DNA of 64,000 nucleotides, taken from NCBI GenBank assembly GCA_016702745.1, contig JADJDJ010000001.1, forward strand, positions 1,302,001-1,366,000. Direction: 5' to 3'. The position numbers and the translations under genes are program-made. This document shows positions 6,925 to 15,733 of this stretch, piece by piece. The notes beneath the pieces are model-generated. The model made no database searches, was not told the origin of the DNA, and worked only from the letters and a program-made list of their open reading frames with translations. Within the stretch, counting starts at the first letter, position 1. Each line of letters starts with the position of its first letter. The DNA is from Chitinophagaceae bacterium (GTDB lineage Bacteria > Bacteroidota > Bacteroidia > Chitinophagales > Chitinophagaceae).

Positions 6925-9432
6925 TTAATCCTTTGGATTCAACGCTTTATCTATTCTCTTTGACAAATCCTGCAAATGATATTTTGTCATTGGGTCAGCA
7001 ATTCCTGAAGCCCCTGCATTAATCTCGGATCTTAAGGCGGCCAAATGGGCCAGCACAATACTCTTTACATCCGATTTATCTGAGACTCCTCCAGCAATAC
7101 TGATGGTAAATGTTCCGCTGGTAACAGGAGCGGAAGAAGGGGCAATCAGACCAATCAGGGTAGTAACATAAGACTTTTGCAGGTTGCGTCTGTAAATATC
7201 AACCGGCTTACGGGCAGCCAGTTCGGACCAGATTCCCTTTTTAAGATCAGCCAGTAATTCAGTCACCTGGTAAGCATTGTTACCGTTCACTGCTTCTGCA
7301 TCTATTAATTTGCCAAGGGTTCGGCTGCTGATCAGCCGGCTCAGTGCATTATCCTGTAAAAGGCCAATGACCCTGGTACCAGACTCCCCTGTTTTTTCAA
7401 AGATATCCTGGTTAATCAGCCAGGTCGGTGTGGTAAAGAGCTGTTTGTTGAGGAAGTCAACCGCTTCCCTTTGTTTTTGTTCCGGTACGATTTCATATAC
7501 CGGGCCGGACTGTTCCTGTGTTTTGGGAGTTTCCATGATACCGCCTACGAATTTGGCAACATGGCCATTGTACAAACGAAACTGACCTGCTGCCGCCGTA
7601 TACATATCTCTCAGGCTGCTGTAATCCTCATTGGGTGAGCGGGTCCATTCTATCAGATTGGGGATCATCCTTTGAAGGTTCTTGATGCCATAGACTCCTG
7701 CCTTCATCGGGTCATCTCCGATTTGTTCATTCTGGCTGCGGGGATCATCGGGATTGGATTCGGATCCAAACCAAAGTCTTTTATCTTTTAATTTATCAAT
7801 CACCCATCTGTTCAGGTGACCCTTTTCGGCCTCGGGGGAAGTGTATTGAGGAAAGAGTTTATATCCCCATTCAATGGCCCATTTATCATAATCACCGATC
7901 CTGGCCATCAAGCCTTCACCGGTAATATTATCCTCGGGTTGTGCCACATAATTAAAACGGGCATAATCCATGATGGAAGGGGTATGTCCATTGGCATCGA
8001 GCCAGGCTTTGTTCCGCAGGTTTTCAACCGGGACAGCTGAACTGGATCCAAAATTATGACGCAAACCCAGGGTATGTCCTACTTCATGTGATGATACAAA
8101 ACGTATCAGCCGGCCCATCAGTTCATCATCAAAAACGAGTTTACGGGCCCTTGGATCCACTGGTGCGCATTGTACAAAATACCAGTCACGGACCAGTGCC
8201 ATTACATTATGATACCAGTTGATATGGCTTTCCATGATTTCACCACTGCGGGGGTCTGAAATACTGGGTCCGCTGGCATTGGGAATATCGGAAGGTTTAT
8301 AAACGATGGCTGAATTCCTGGCATCATCCAGGCTCCAGGTGCTGTCTTCCTCCCAGGTAGGAGCCATTTTAGCCATGATGGCATTTTTAAACCCTGCTTT
8401 CTCAAAACAAATCTGCCAGTCATTCACACCCTGCATGAGATAGGGAATCCATTTTTTTGGAGTAGCAGGATCAATATAAAAAATGATGGGTTTTTGTGGT
8501 TCCACCAGCTCCCCACGCATGTATTTTTCCCAGTCACCGGCCTTGGGTTCCAGTCTCCAGCGCTTAACCATACTGATCTGTTTAACCCCCTGGGGATTGG
8601 CATCAAAATCATTATATCCCACATTAAAATAGCCTACTCTGGGATCATAAAGACGGGCCTGCATTGGCACTTTAGGAAGCAATACAATTGAACTGTTCAG
8701 TTCCATGGTCATGTTACCTGATGGAGCGGCACCACCGGTAGCGACAGTACCCATGGCGACAGCCCGGCTATATGTTTTAACCGTTTTCAATTCCAGATTA
8801 ATAGGGAATGAACGAACCGTGTTGATATAAGATTTATCAGGTTGTAAACCACCTAACCGAAGTGCGCTTTTTGCACCCGGTCCGAAAAACAGGATATCAT
8901 TATCTCCGTTGAAATATTCTGTCATTTCAATCACCACGCCACTTGAATCCTTTCCCAGAGATTTCAGGTCAAATGAAGCTGAAATTTGCTGAACGTTTGA
9001 ATTGTTGACCGCTGTAAACATAGGGGAACTGGAGTCTTTGGCATATTCTGCAAAGGAGATGCTGCGGATAAAGACTTTATTATTGGGGCCACGTTCAAAC
9101 CGGATTACATTCTGACCAATCTGGTCACCGCCATAACCAAAAAAACTGCCCTGGCTCCGCATACCGGCGGAAGCTTTTGAAATGCGGTTAACCACCAGCA
9201 ATTCCCTGCCAAGGATCGAGTCGGGGATCTCAACAAAATACTTATCATCCAGTTTATGTACAGTGAACAAACCCTGGTCAGAAACAGCTCTTGAAGTGAT
9301 CACTTCGCGATAGGGTTTGGGGCCGCTCCCGTTCCCTCCGCCGGGAAGGCGTCGGGTGCTGTCGGAACGCTGAGCGGATACAGACAGAACCAGTAAAAAA
9401 ATGCTCAAAATGGAAAGCAATATTCTTTGCAT
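6925..9432 (-). CDS. Secreted zinc-dependent metalloprotease (DUF5117/DUF5118 type)
   Basis: The 835-residue protein begins with a cleavable signal peptide ending LVLSVSAQ. At about residue 447 it has the extended metzincin-like motif SHEVGHTLGLRHNFG (HExxHxxGxxH), which provides three zinc-ligand histidines and the catalytic Glu. The long N-terminal region before it fits the DUF5118/DUF5117 modules found in Bacteroidota proteases annotated as zinc-dependent metalloproteases. It is probably periplasmic or outer-membrane associated; the substrate is unknown. The gene sits between infC and rpmI, with terminators before and after it, so it is an independent unit inside a normally contiguous translation cluster. 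Confidence 0.9.
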   Translation of the reverse strand: MQRILLSILSIFLLVLSVSAQRSDSTRRLPGGGNGSGPKPYREVITSRAVSDQGLFTVHKLDDKYFVEIPDSILGRELLVVNRISKASAGMRSQGSFFGYGGDQIGQNVIRFERGPNNKVFIRSISFAEYAKDSSSPMFTAVNNSNVQQISASFDLKSLGKDSSGVVIEMTEYFNGDNDILFFGPGAKSALRLGGLQPDKSYINTVRSFPINLELKTVKTYSRAVAMGTVATGGAAPSGNMTMELNSSIVLLPKVPMQARLYDPRVGYFNVGYNDFDANPQGVKQISMVKRWRLEPKAGDWEKYMRGELVEPQKPIIFYIDPATPKKWIPYLMQGVNDWQICFEKAGFKNAIMAKMAPTWEEDSTWSLDDARNSAIVYKPSDIPNASGPSISDPRSGEIMESHINWYHNVMALVRDWYFVQCAPVDPRARKLVFDDELMGRLIRFVSSHEVGHTLGLRHNFGSSSAVPVENLRNKAWLDANGHTPSIMDYARFNYVAQPEDNITGEGLMARIGDYDKWAIEWGYKLFPQYTSPEAEKGHLNRWVIDKLKDKRLWFGSESNPDDPRSQNEQIGDDPMKAGVYGIKNLQRMIPNLIEWTRSPNEDYSSLRDMYTAAAGQFRLYNGHVAKFVGGIMETPKTQEQSGPVYEIVPEQKQREAVDFLNKQLFTTPTWLINQDIFEKTGESGTRVIGLLQDNALSRLISSRTLGKLIDAEAVNGNNAYQVTELLADLKKGIWSELAARKPVDIYRRNLQKSYVTTLIGLIAPSSAPVTSGTFTISIAGGVSDKSDVKSIVLAHLAALRSEINAGASGIADPMTKYHLQDLSKRIDKALNPKD

Positions 9433-9543
9433 AGAAATGGTGTTTAGCCTTTAATAATCTGCCTAAGATACGTAATGGCCTGATTTATTATTCTCTTGTT
9501 TGTTTTTTTGTACAAGCGGCAGCTATTTGCCATTAACAGGTAA

Positions 9544-9568
9544 TAAAAAAACCCGCAAGCGCGGGTTT
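9544..9568 (-). terminator. Intrinsic terminator after infC
   Basis: On the minus strand AAACCCGC / GCGGGTTT with a GCTT loop continues into seven T residues. It lies 24 bases after the infC stop and separates infC from the metalloprotease gene. Confidence 0.88.
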
Positions 9569-9592
9569 AAATTAATTATTGGTCCATATGAA

Positions 9593-10231
9593 TCAGGCTT
9601 TCTTTTTGCCCTTGGGCGCGAACATCGCCAGCATTCTGCGGCCTTCCATTTTAGGCATACTTTCCAGAATCCCCACTTCAGCCAGCCGCTCGGCAAATTT
9701 CAGCAGGAGGAGTTGACCTCTGTCCTGAAACTGGATCGCACGTCCTTTGAACTGAACATATGCTTTTACTTTATTTCCATCTTGAAGAAATTTTTCAGCA
9801 TGTTTCGCTTTGAAATCAAAATCATGATCATCCGTATTGGGCGTAAAGCGAATCTCTTTTACTTCAGAGACCTTGCTCTTGGCCTTCATTTCCTTTTCCT
9901 TCTTCTTTTTGTCGTAGAGGAATTTGTTGTAGTCAATGATTTTGCAAACGGGGGGATCAACTGTGGGGGAAATTTCTACCAGGTCAAGACCCTGTTCCTG
10001 TGCCATTTTCATCGCATCAGGGGTATCATAAATTCCAACTTCCACATTGTCGCCCACTAACCGGACCTGTGGCACCCGGATAAAGTGATTAATGCGGTGT
10101 TCTGCTTCTTTGCGCGGTCCGAATTTATTTCTATTAAAACCGCCTTTGTTAAATCCGCCACCCCCGGGTCTGAAACCGCCCTGGCCTGGTGGCCTGCTGA
10201 ACCCGCCTCCGGGTTTTTGTGGTACTGCCAT
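9593..10231 (-). CDS. infC: Translation initiation factor IF-3 with Gly/Phe/Arg-rich N-terminal extension
   Basis: The 212-residue protein carries both IF-3 domains. The N-domain holds RINHFIRVPQVRLVGDNVEVG and later DLVEISPTVDPPVCKIIDY. The C-domain holds VKEIRFTPNTDDHDFDFK and KVKAYVQFKGR. About 40 extra residues precede the IF-3 core. They are rich in Gly, Phe, Pro, Arg and Asn (GGFNKGGFNRNKFG), a low-complexity extension not needed for IF-3 function in other bacteria. It starts with ATG, not the rare AUU typical of enterobacterial infC. It follows thrS by 90 bases in the same direction. Confidence 0.97.
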   Translation of the reverse strand: MAVPQKPGGGFSRPPGQGGFRPGGGGFNKGGFNRNKFGPRKEAEHRINHFIRVPQVRLVGDNVEVGIYDTPDAMKMAQEQGLDLVEISPTVDPPVCKIIDYNKFLYDKKKKEKEMKAKSKVSEVKEIRFTPNTDDHDFDFKAKHAEKFLQDGNKVKAYVQFKGRAIQFQDRGQLLLLKFAERLAEVGILESMPKMEGRRMLAMFAPKGKKKA

Positions 10232-10321
10232 TGAATTATTTTAGTGAGCCCTTCCTGACGGGCATTGATTTGTCTTATGATGATTGCTCCCTACTCAGGA
10301 ATCGGGGCAACTGATAAAAAA

Positions 10322-12255
10322 CTACTCTTCTCTTCTTTCCCGGATTTCGGTAACCGCATCCTGCAGGAATTCTTCTACTGATTTCACTCCCACATCTCCC
10401 TTACCCTGACGGCGCACGGCCACTTTTCCTTCATTCATTTCCTTCTCTCCCACTACCAGCATGTAAGGTACTCGCATTAATTCAGTATCCCTGATTTTCT
10501 TGCCGATTTTTCATTCCGGTCGTCCACTTCACAGCGAATATCAGCTTTTTTCAGCTGATCGGAAACAGTCTTTGCATAGTCCAGGAACTTATCGCTGATC
10601 GGCAATACCTTCACCTGAACCGGTGCCAGCCAGAGCGGGAATTTGCCTGCATAATGTTCCAGCAGGAATCCGATAAACCTTTCATGGGTACCCAGGGGCG
10701 CCCGGTGAATGATCAATGGAACTTCCGGCTCATTTTGCTGGTTGGTGAATGAGAGTTTGAAACTGCGGCTCTGGGCAAAATCCACCTGGTTGGTAGCCAG
10801 TGTAAACTCCCTGCCAATGGCGCTCCAAATCTGTACATCGATCTTCGGACCGTAGAAAGCACCTTCTCCTTTTACTTCTACAAAGGGCACTCCGGTTTCA
10901 ATCAATACATTACGGACCAGTTCTTCTGTTTCATTCCACAGTTCCGGCTCATTCACATATTTCTGTCCCAGTTTTTCCGGGTCATGTAATGACAAGCGCA
11001 TCACATACTTTTCTATCCCGAATATTTTGAAATATTTCAGGTACATGTCATTGACTGCCCTGAATTCCTGTGCGAATTGTTCCTTGGTGCAATAGATATG
11101 GGCATCGTTCATGTGCAGGCATCGCACCCGCATCAGTCCAAACAATTCCCCGCTTTGCTCATACCGGTAACAGGTACCGTATTCGGCAAGGCGGTAAGGT
11201 AAATCCTTGTAGCTTTTAGGTTCCGCGTCAAAAATTTTATGGTGGTGCGGACAGTTCATTGCTTTCAGGTAATATTTCTCCCCATCCATTTCCATGGGAG
11301 GAAACATGCTGTCTGCATAGTAAGGCAGGTGACCGCTGGTGAGGTACATACTTTCCTTGGCAATATGCGGGGTCACCACTCTTTTATAACCGGCCTGTAA
11401 TTCGGTTTCTTTGGCCAGCTTCTCCAGTTCCTCAATAATCACGGTACCATTGGGCATCCATAAGATCAGCCCCGGTCCTACCTGATCATCCATAGTATAA
11501 ATACCGAGTTCCTTACCCAGTTTACGGTGATCTCTTTTTTTCGCTTCCTCCAGCATCAGCAGGTACTCATCCAGCTCTTTCTGGGAAGGATAAGTAACGC
11601 CGTAAACCCGGGTCAGCATTTTATTTTTCTCATCCCCTTTCCAATAGGCCCCGGCAATACTCATCAGCTTGATGGCTTTGATAAAACCGGTATTGGGAAT
11701 ATGGGGTCCGCGGCAGAGATCGGTGAATTCGCCTTGGGTATAAAAAGTGATTTCTCCATCGCTGAGGTTACTCAGCAGATCGAGCTTATACTCATCGCCT
11801 TTCTCCGTAAAATATTGCTGTGCTTCAGCCTTCGGAATTTCTTTGCGGATATACTCGCTGTTCTTTTTGGCGAGTTCATTCATTTTTTTCTCCAGTGCCA
11901 ACAGGTCTTCTTCACTCATTTTGCGATCACCCAGATCCATATCATAATAAAAACCATTCTCAACAGGAGGCCCTACCCAGAATTTTACGCCAGGAAACAG
12001 CGCTTCCACAGCCTCCGCCATCAGGTGGGCTGAAGAATGCCAGAAAGTATTCTTCCCTTCCGTATCATTCCAGGTCAGCAGTTTTAAGGTAGCATCCTGC
12101 CCGATGGGGCGGGTGGCATCCCAAACCTGTCCATTGATTTCAGCTGCTAATACTTTTCGTGCCAGTCCTTCAGAAATGGATTTGGCCACGCCCAGTGCTG
12201 TGGTTCCTTTTTCATATTCTCTTACTGCACCGTCCGGAAGTGTAATCTTGATCAT
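10322..12255 (-). CDS. thrS: Threonyl-tRNA synthetase, frameshifted near the C-terminus
   Basis: The enzyme charges tRNA-Thr. Visible domains are TGS (MIKITLPDGAVREYEKGTT), the editing domain (HSSAHLMAEA; LCRGPHIPNTG), and the class II core (motif 2 CYRYEQSGELFGLMRVR; MNCPHHHKI; the motif 3 region near IIHRAPLGTHERFIGFLLEH). Reading breaks at a T5 run (10507-10511; A5 on the coding strand). One more A restores NEKIGKKIRDTELMR and carries the frame to a TAG at 10322, giving the normal length of about 644. As written, the protein would stop at 10477 after 592 residues and lack most of the anticodon-binding domain. Since thrS is essential, a sequencing error is likeliest. Confidence 0.95.
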
Positions 12256-12339
12256 AATCTGTTTTTCCTGCTTGATTTCAGGAGGGCAAAATTAACAAAC
12301 TATTGCCGGAGTTCCATCTTCCCGTACGAACTTATTCGT

Positions 12340-12347
12340 TAGTTTTG
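12340..12347 (+). promoter_or_regulatory. Possible -7 promoter element
   Basis: TAGTTTTG fits TAnnTTTG and lies 20 bases before the ATG at 12368. No clear -33 TTTG is seen at the expected distance. It lies in the divergent interval between thrS and the secreted-protein gene. Confidence 0.35.
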
Positions 12348-12367
12348 ACCCTGTTATCAGGTGGATT

Positions 12368-13492
12368 ATGTTCAGAAAATTTGCCTTGTCCTTTTCTTTG
12401 CTGACCGCTTTCTCTTTTTTACTTCCTGCCCAGGATGTGACCGGGATCTGGAAGGGTTATTTTATTACCGAAACCGGAGATTATTACAAACTGGAATTCC
12501 AGGTGTTGCAAAAAGGAATTTCAGCTGCCACAGGTGTCTCCTATTCTTATCTGGATGTGCGTTTTTATGGGAAAGCCACCATGACCGGCAATTTTGTCAA
12601 GAATTCCGCTTCTTTCCGGATCCGTGAGATTAAAACGGTTGAAGTCAAAAGCAGTCTGGGTGGTGGCACCTGCATCATGAATTATAATCTCAGTTATTCC
12701 CGGTCGGGAAAGGAGGAATACCTGGAAGGGACCTACCTGGGTAAATATGAAAGCAAGTACAGTTCCCCTTCCGGTGGAAGATGGGGTGATTGCGGAAATG
12801 GCAAGGTCTTTCTCCGCAAAGTGAATACAACCGATTTTTATGTAGAGCCTTTTTTAAAAAACAAGATCAAGGCCCGGCCGGTGATCGTGAATCAGCCACC
12901 TCCTCCTAAAAAGGATACACAGGTTAAAGTAAACCCACCGGTAACCAAACCCGTTACCAAACCACCGGTGACCCCCAATAACAATAATACCAAACCTAAT
13001 AACCCGCCTCCGGTGGTTACCAAACCTGTAACCAAGCCTGTGATTCCTCCTGTAGAAAAGAAGGATACAACCCGTAAAATCATTACTGACCCGCTTGTAA
13101 AACCCAAACCCAAAGTGGTGATTCCCGCTCCGCCGGTCATTAAAAACCGGACCAACGAGCTGGTCAAAGTGTTTACCGTTAGTGTACCGGTCGTCACCGT
13201 AAAACTCTACGATAACGGGGAAATTGACGGGGATACGATTTCTGTTTTCCTGGATAATAAACTGGTACTTGCTTCAAAAAGACTGACCACTACCCCATTG
13301 ATAGTAACCATTCCAATGAGTGATGATGATGGCGAACATGAGCTGACCATGGTGGCCGAAAACCTGGGAACCATCCCTCCTAATACTTCTTTAATGGTGG
13401 TGGAAGCCGGCGAGCAACGTTTTGATGTGCGTATTACGTCTACTGAACAGAAAAACGCAGTCGTCAGGTTTAAATACAAGAAACCGGATTAA
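12368..13492 (+). CDS. Secreted protein with proline-rich linker, paralogue of the next gene
   Basis: The 374-residue protein has a signal peptide ending LLPAQ. An N-terminal beta-type domain (residues about 20-155) opens DVTGIWKGYF. A Pro/Thr/Lys/Asn-rich linker covers about residues 175-250, with repeated VTKPVTKP. The C-terminal domain (about 255-374) contains LYDNGEIDGDTISVFLDN and later ENLGTIPPNTSLMVVEAG. The C-terminal domain recurs in the adjacent gene with the same landmarks, so the two are tandem duplicates differing mainly by the linker. The linker suggests an extended periplasmic or surface protein. I recognise no named family. Confidence 0.8.
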   Translation: MFRKFALSFSLLTAFSFLLPAQDVTGIWKGYFITETGDYYKLEFQVLQKGISAATGVSYSYLDVRFYGKATMTGNFVKNSASFRIREIKTVEVKSSLGGGTCIMNYNLSYSRSGKEEYLEGTYLGKYESKYSSPSGGRWGDCGNGKVFLRKVNTTDFYVEPFLKNKIKARPVIVNQPPPPKKDTQVKVNPPVTKPVTKPPVTPNNNNTKPNNPPPVVTKPVTKPVIPPVEKKDTTRKIITDPLVKPKPKVVIPAPPVIKNRTNELVKVFTVSVPVVTVKLYDNGEIDGDTISVFLDNKLVLASKRLTTTPLIVTIPMSDDDGEHELTMVAENLGTIPPNTSLMVVEAGEQRFDVRITSTEQKNAVVRFKYKKPD

Positions 13493-13576
13493 AATTAACC
13501 GTTGCTGTATTCCCGTGGCCGTGTGACAAGTTTTTAAGCCCTGCATGATTATTTATTTTATTTTTCCGGTCAATAC

Positions 13577-14434
13577 ATGAATCATCGCTTCCTTTTATAT
13601 CTTTTCCTCTTCTCCGCTACCCTTGGTCAGGCTCAGGATATTAATGGCATCTGGAAGGGGAAACTGGTAATGGCTCCCGGTGGGTGTTTCCCGGTTTATA
13701 ATATCGAATTGCAATTGCAGGTAGCCGGTTCCAAAATTACAGGTACAGCCTATCATTTTTCCGACTCCCTCAATTATGTAAGGGAGAATTTTGAGGGCAC
13801 TTTCAAAAAAGACAGTAACCAGATCATTATACAGGAGAATGGGATTGTCACTTTTAAAATCCGGGAAGATTGTGTGCCCTGTGTAAAGCGGTATGTACTC
13901 AGTTTTCATAAAGGGGGCGGAAATGTGGTTACAGAAGAGCAGCTTCGTGGATCCTGGACGGGCAAGGCCACCGATGGTAAAACGGCCTGTGACCCCGGCA
14001 CCCTGGTCCTCACCCGTTTTGATAAATCCACTTTTAAACCTGATTTCAAATTACCTCCTGCCCTGACCAAAAGAAAAGTGGAACTGGTGAAAGAAATCAA
14101 GGTTGATACCGGTCTGATCCAGATTGATTTTTACGATAATGGCACTATTGATGGTGATACCATTTCTGTTTATGCCAATGGAATGCCTGTGGTTACCGGT
14201 AAAAGACTGACCACCAAACCTGTTTCCATGACTTTGCGGATTGATTTCAAGAAACCGGAGCAGGAACTAATCATGGTGGGAGAAAATCTGGGATCGATAC
14301 CCCCGAATACTGCCCTGATGATTGTAAATGCCGGTGATAAAAGATACCAGCTCTATCTCACATCAGATGATCAGAAAAACTCCATGGTGCGGTTTATTTA
14401 TGAGAAGCCCGGCACTGCCCAGCGAACCCCATAA
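13577..14434 (+). CDS. Secreted protein, linkerless paralogue of the preceding gene
   Basis: The 285-residue protein has a signal peptide ending TLGQAQ and starts its mature part DINGIWKGKL. The N-domain includes four cysteines (GGCFPV, DCVPCVKR, TACDPG). The C-terminal domain repeats the landmarks of the upstream gene: FYDNGTIDGDTISVYANG, KRLTTKP, ENLGSIPPNTALMIVNAG and SDDQKNSMVRFIYEKP. It has no Pro-rich linker. The order GIWKG domain then DNGxIDGDTIS domain suggests a lipocalin-like or jelly-roll pair, which is inference only. It ends just before a terminator shared with the convergent GYF_2 gene. Confidence 0.8.
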   Translation: MNHRFLLYLFLFSATLGQAQDINGIWKGKLVMAPGGCFPVYNIELQLQVAGSKITGTAYHFSDSLNYVRENFEGTFKKDSNQIIIQENGIVTFKIREDCVPCVKRYVLSFHKGGGNVVTEEQLRGSWTGKATDGKTACDPGTLVLTRFDKSTFKPDFKLPPALTKRKVELVKEIKVDTGLIQIDFYDNGTIDGDTISVYANGMPVVTGKRLTTKPVSMTLRIDFKKPEQELIMVGENLGSIPPNTALMIVNAGDKRYQLYLTSDDQKNSMVRFIYEKPGTAQRTP

Positions 14435-14462
14435 AAAAATTCGGCTGCCGATGCAGCCGAAT
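14433..14462 (-). terminator. Intrinsic terminator after the GYF_2 gene
   Basis: A perfect 9-bp stem ATTCGGCTG / CAGCCGAAT with a 6-base loop is followed on the minus strand by seven T residues. It lies between two convergent genes, overlaps the end of the plus-strand gene by two bases, and may slow transcription from either side. Confidence 0.85.
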
Positions 14463-14477
14463 CAGATTCAATTTATC

Positions 14478-15611
14478 TCAAAAGACTTTAATTACAGTAG
14501 TACTGATCACCTGCCTTGCCGCCGGTTGAGGGATAACAAAATGTAATGCCCTGCTGCTGGCGCCAACGATATAAACATTCGCACTCTTTCCTTTTTTATT
14601 ACCGGTTGCCTGAATATTGGATCCGCTCTTGGCGGGAATCGTGCCCAAAACCAGGGTTTCTGTCGCGACTATTTTTTCCTTTTTCAGGTAATCTACCCGC
14701 AGGGTTACTTTATCAACGGCTACATTGAAACCATTGTAAACCGGAATAGTAAAAGGTTTTACTTTATCATCTCCTTCCGTGGTAAATGATCCAATGGTAA
14801 CATAACGAACCCAGCCATTCCGCATTTCCATTTCTTTAGCAGCCAATGCCTGGGCGGCCAGTAGCTTTTTCTTCTCCTCTTCTTTTTTCTTTGCTTCCGC
14901 AGCTAATTTTTTCTTTTTCTCTTCTTCCTTCTTATCGACAACAGGCACTACGGGCTTTTTCACTTCATCTTTTTTCACTGCAACATCAGCCGGTTTATCT
15001 GTTCCCTCCACGGGATCTTTGCTGTCTGTTGTGGTTAAGGTATCTGTTACCTCCGTTGTAATTTCAGGATCCTGTTTTTCATCTGTCGTATTGCCGGGAT
15101 CTTCTGTTAATACTATTGTTGTATCGCTGCTGGTTCCGATTTCTGTGCCGGTTACAGATTTGCTGGCTTTGTTTTTTTCCATATCCTGGTATACATAATA
15201 ACCTGTACCTCCCAGCACCAGTAATGACAATGCCCAGGTGATGGCAGGATTGCCTTTTGCCCGTGCAGGTTTTGCGGGTATGGCAGCTACCGGAGCGGCT
15301 GCTGCCACAACTGGTGCTACTGGTTCCGGGGCAGCTGCAGCTACAACGGGTTCAACAACTGGTTCAGCCTGAATAACGACGGGTTCTTCTACGGGCAAAA
15401 TCTCGGAGCTGAAAGTTTCTGCAGTAACCGGGCTAACGGGTATGTTGCTAAGTGCTGACTGCAGTTCATCTACCTGTGAAACGGTGGTCCAGTTTTCGAG
15501 CCCTTCGTACCAAACTGGTGTATCCGGTCCGATACCTTTGGCTATTAGTTCTTCCGGACTGAAAGGGCCCTCCTGATCGCCGGCATCATTTTTCAGAAAA
15601 TACTTTTGCAT
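14478..15611 (-). CDS. GYF_2 (DUF4339) domain membrane protein
   Basis: This is a 377-residue, modular protein. Residues 1-50 form a GYF_2 domain (EGPFSPEELIAKG, DTPVWYEGLENWTTV). An Ala/Pro/Val-rich stretch follows (about 70-125). One transmembrane helix (about 128-148, WALSLLVLGGTGYYVY) precedes a Thr/Asp-rich segment and a Lys/Glu-rich predicted coiled coil (about 225-265). A C-terminal domain ends ALHFVIPQPAARQ. The predicted topology places the GYF_2 domain in the cytoplasm and the rest outside. GYF_2 domains bind proline-rich ligands in other systems; the ligand here is unknown. No overlap problem or lesion was seen. Confidence 0.85.
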   Translation of the reverse strand: MQKYFLKNDAGDQEGPFSPEELIAKGIGPDTPVWYEGLENWTTVSQVDELQSALSNIPVSPVTAETFSSEILPVEEPVVIQAEPVVEPVVAAAAPEPVAPVVAAAAPVAAIPAKPARAKGNPAITWALSLLVLGGTGYYVYQDMEKNKASKSVTGTEIGTSSDTTIVLTEDPGNTTDEKQDPEITTEVTDTLTTTDSKDPVEGTDKPADVAVKKDEVKKPVVPVVDKKEEEKKKKLAAEAKKKEEEKKKLLAAQALAAKEMEMRNGWVRYVTIGSFTTEGDDKVKPFTIPVYNGFNVAVDKVTLRVDYLKKEKIVATETLVLGTIPAKSGSNIQATGNKKGKSANVYIVGASSRALHFVIPQPAARQVISTTVIKVF

Positions 15612-15733
15612 AGTTGGTGGTTTATGGTGAATGAAACTAGGGACGGGGCTGATTCAGGAGGAATTGGAAGGAAATATAAAGCTAATGGCTTTCGCAGCGC
15701 GAACCAAATACAAAACATCCCCTGAAAAGGGTA

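Noticed and set aside
9500..10060. 186-codon open frame on the plus strand
   Set aside because: It is antisense to infC and its terminator. The reading is a mirror of the conserved IF-3 codons.
10231..10321. Non-ATG start for infC
   Set aside because: An ATG gives a complete IF-3 with extension, and the upstream 90 bases hold no in-frame conserved residues.
11527..12033. 168-codon open frame on the plus strand
   Set aside because: It is antisense to thrS core domains; no start signal or homology pattern.
12892..13197. 101-codon Thr/Gly/Leu-rich open frame on the minus strand
   Set aside because: It is produced by the proline-rich linker repeats of the opposite-strand gene.
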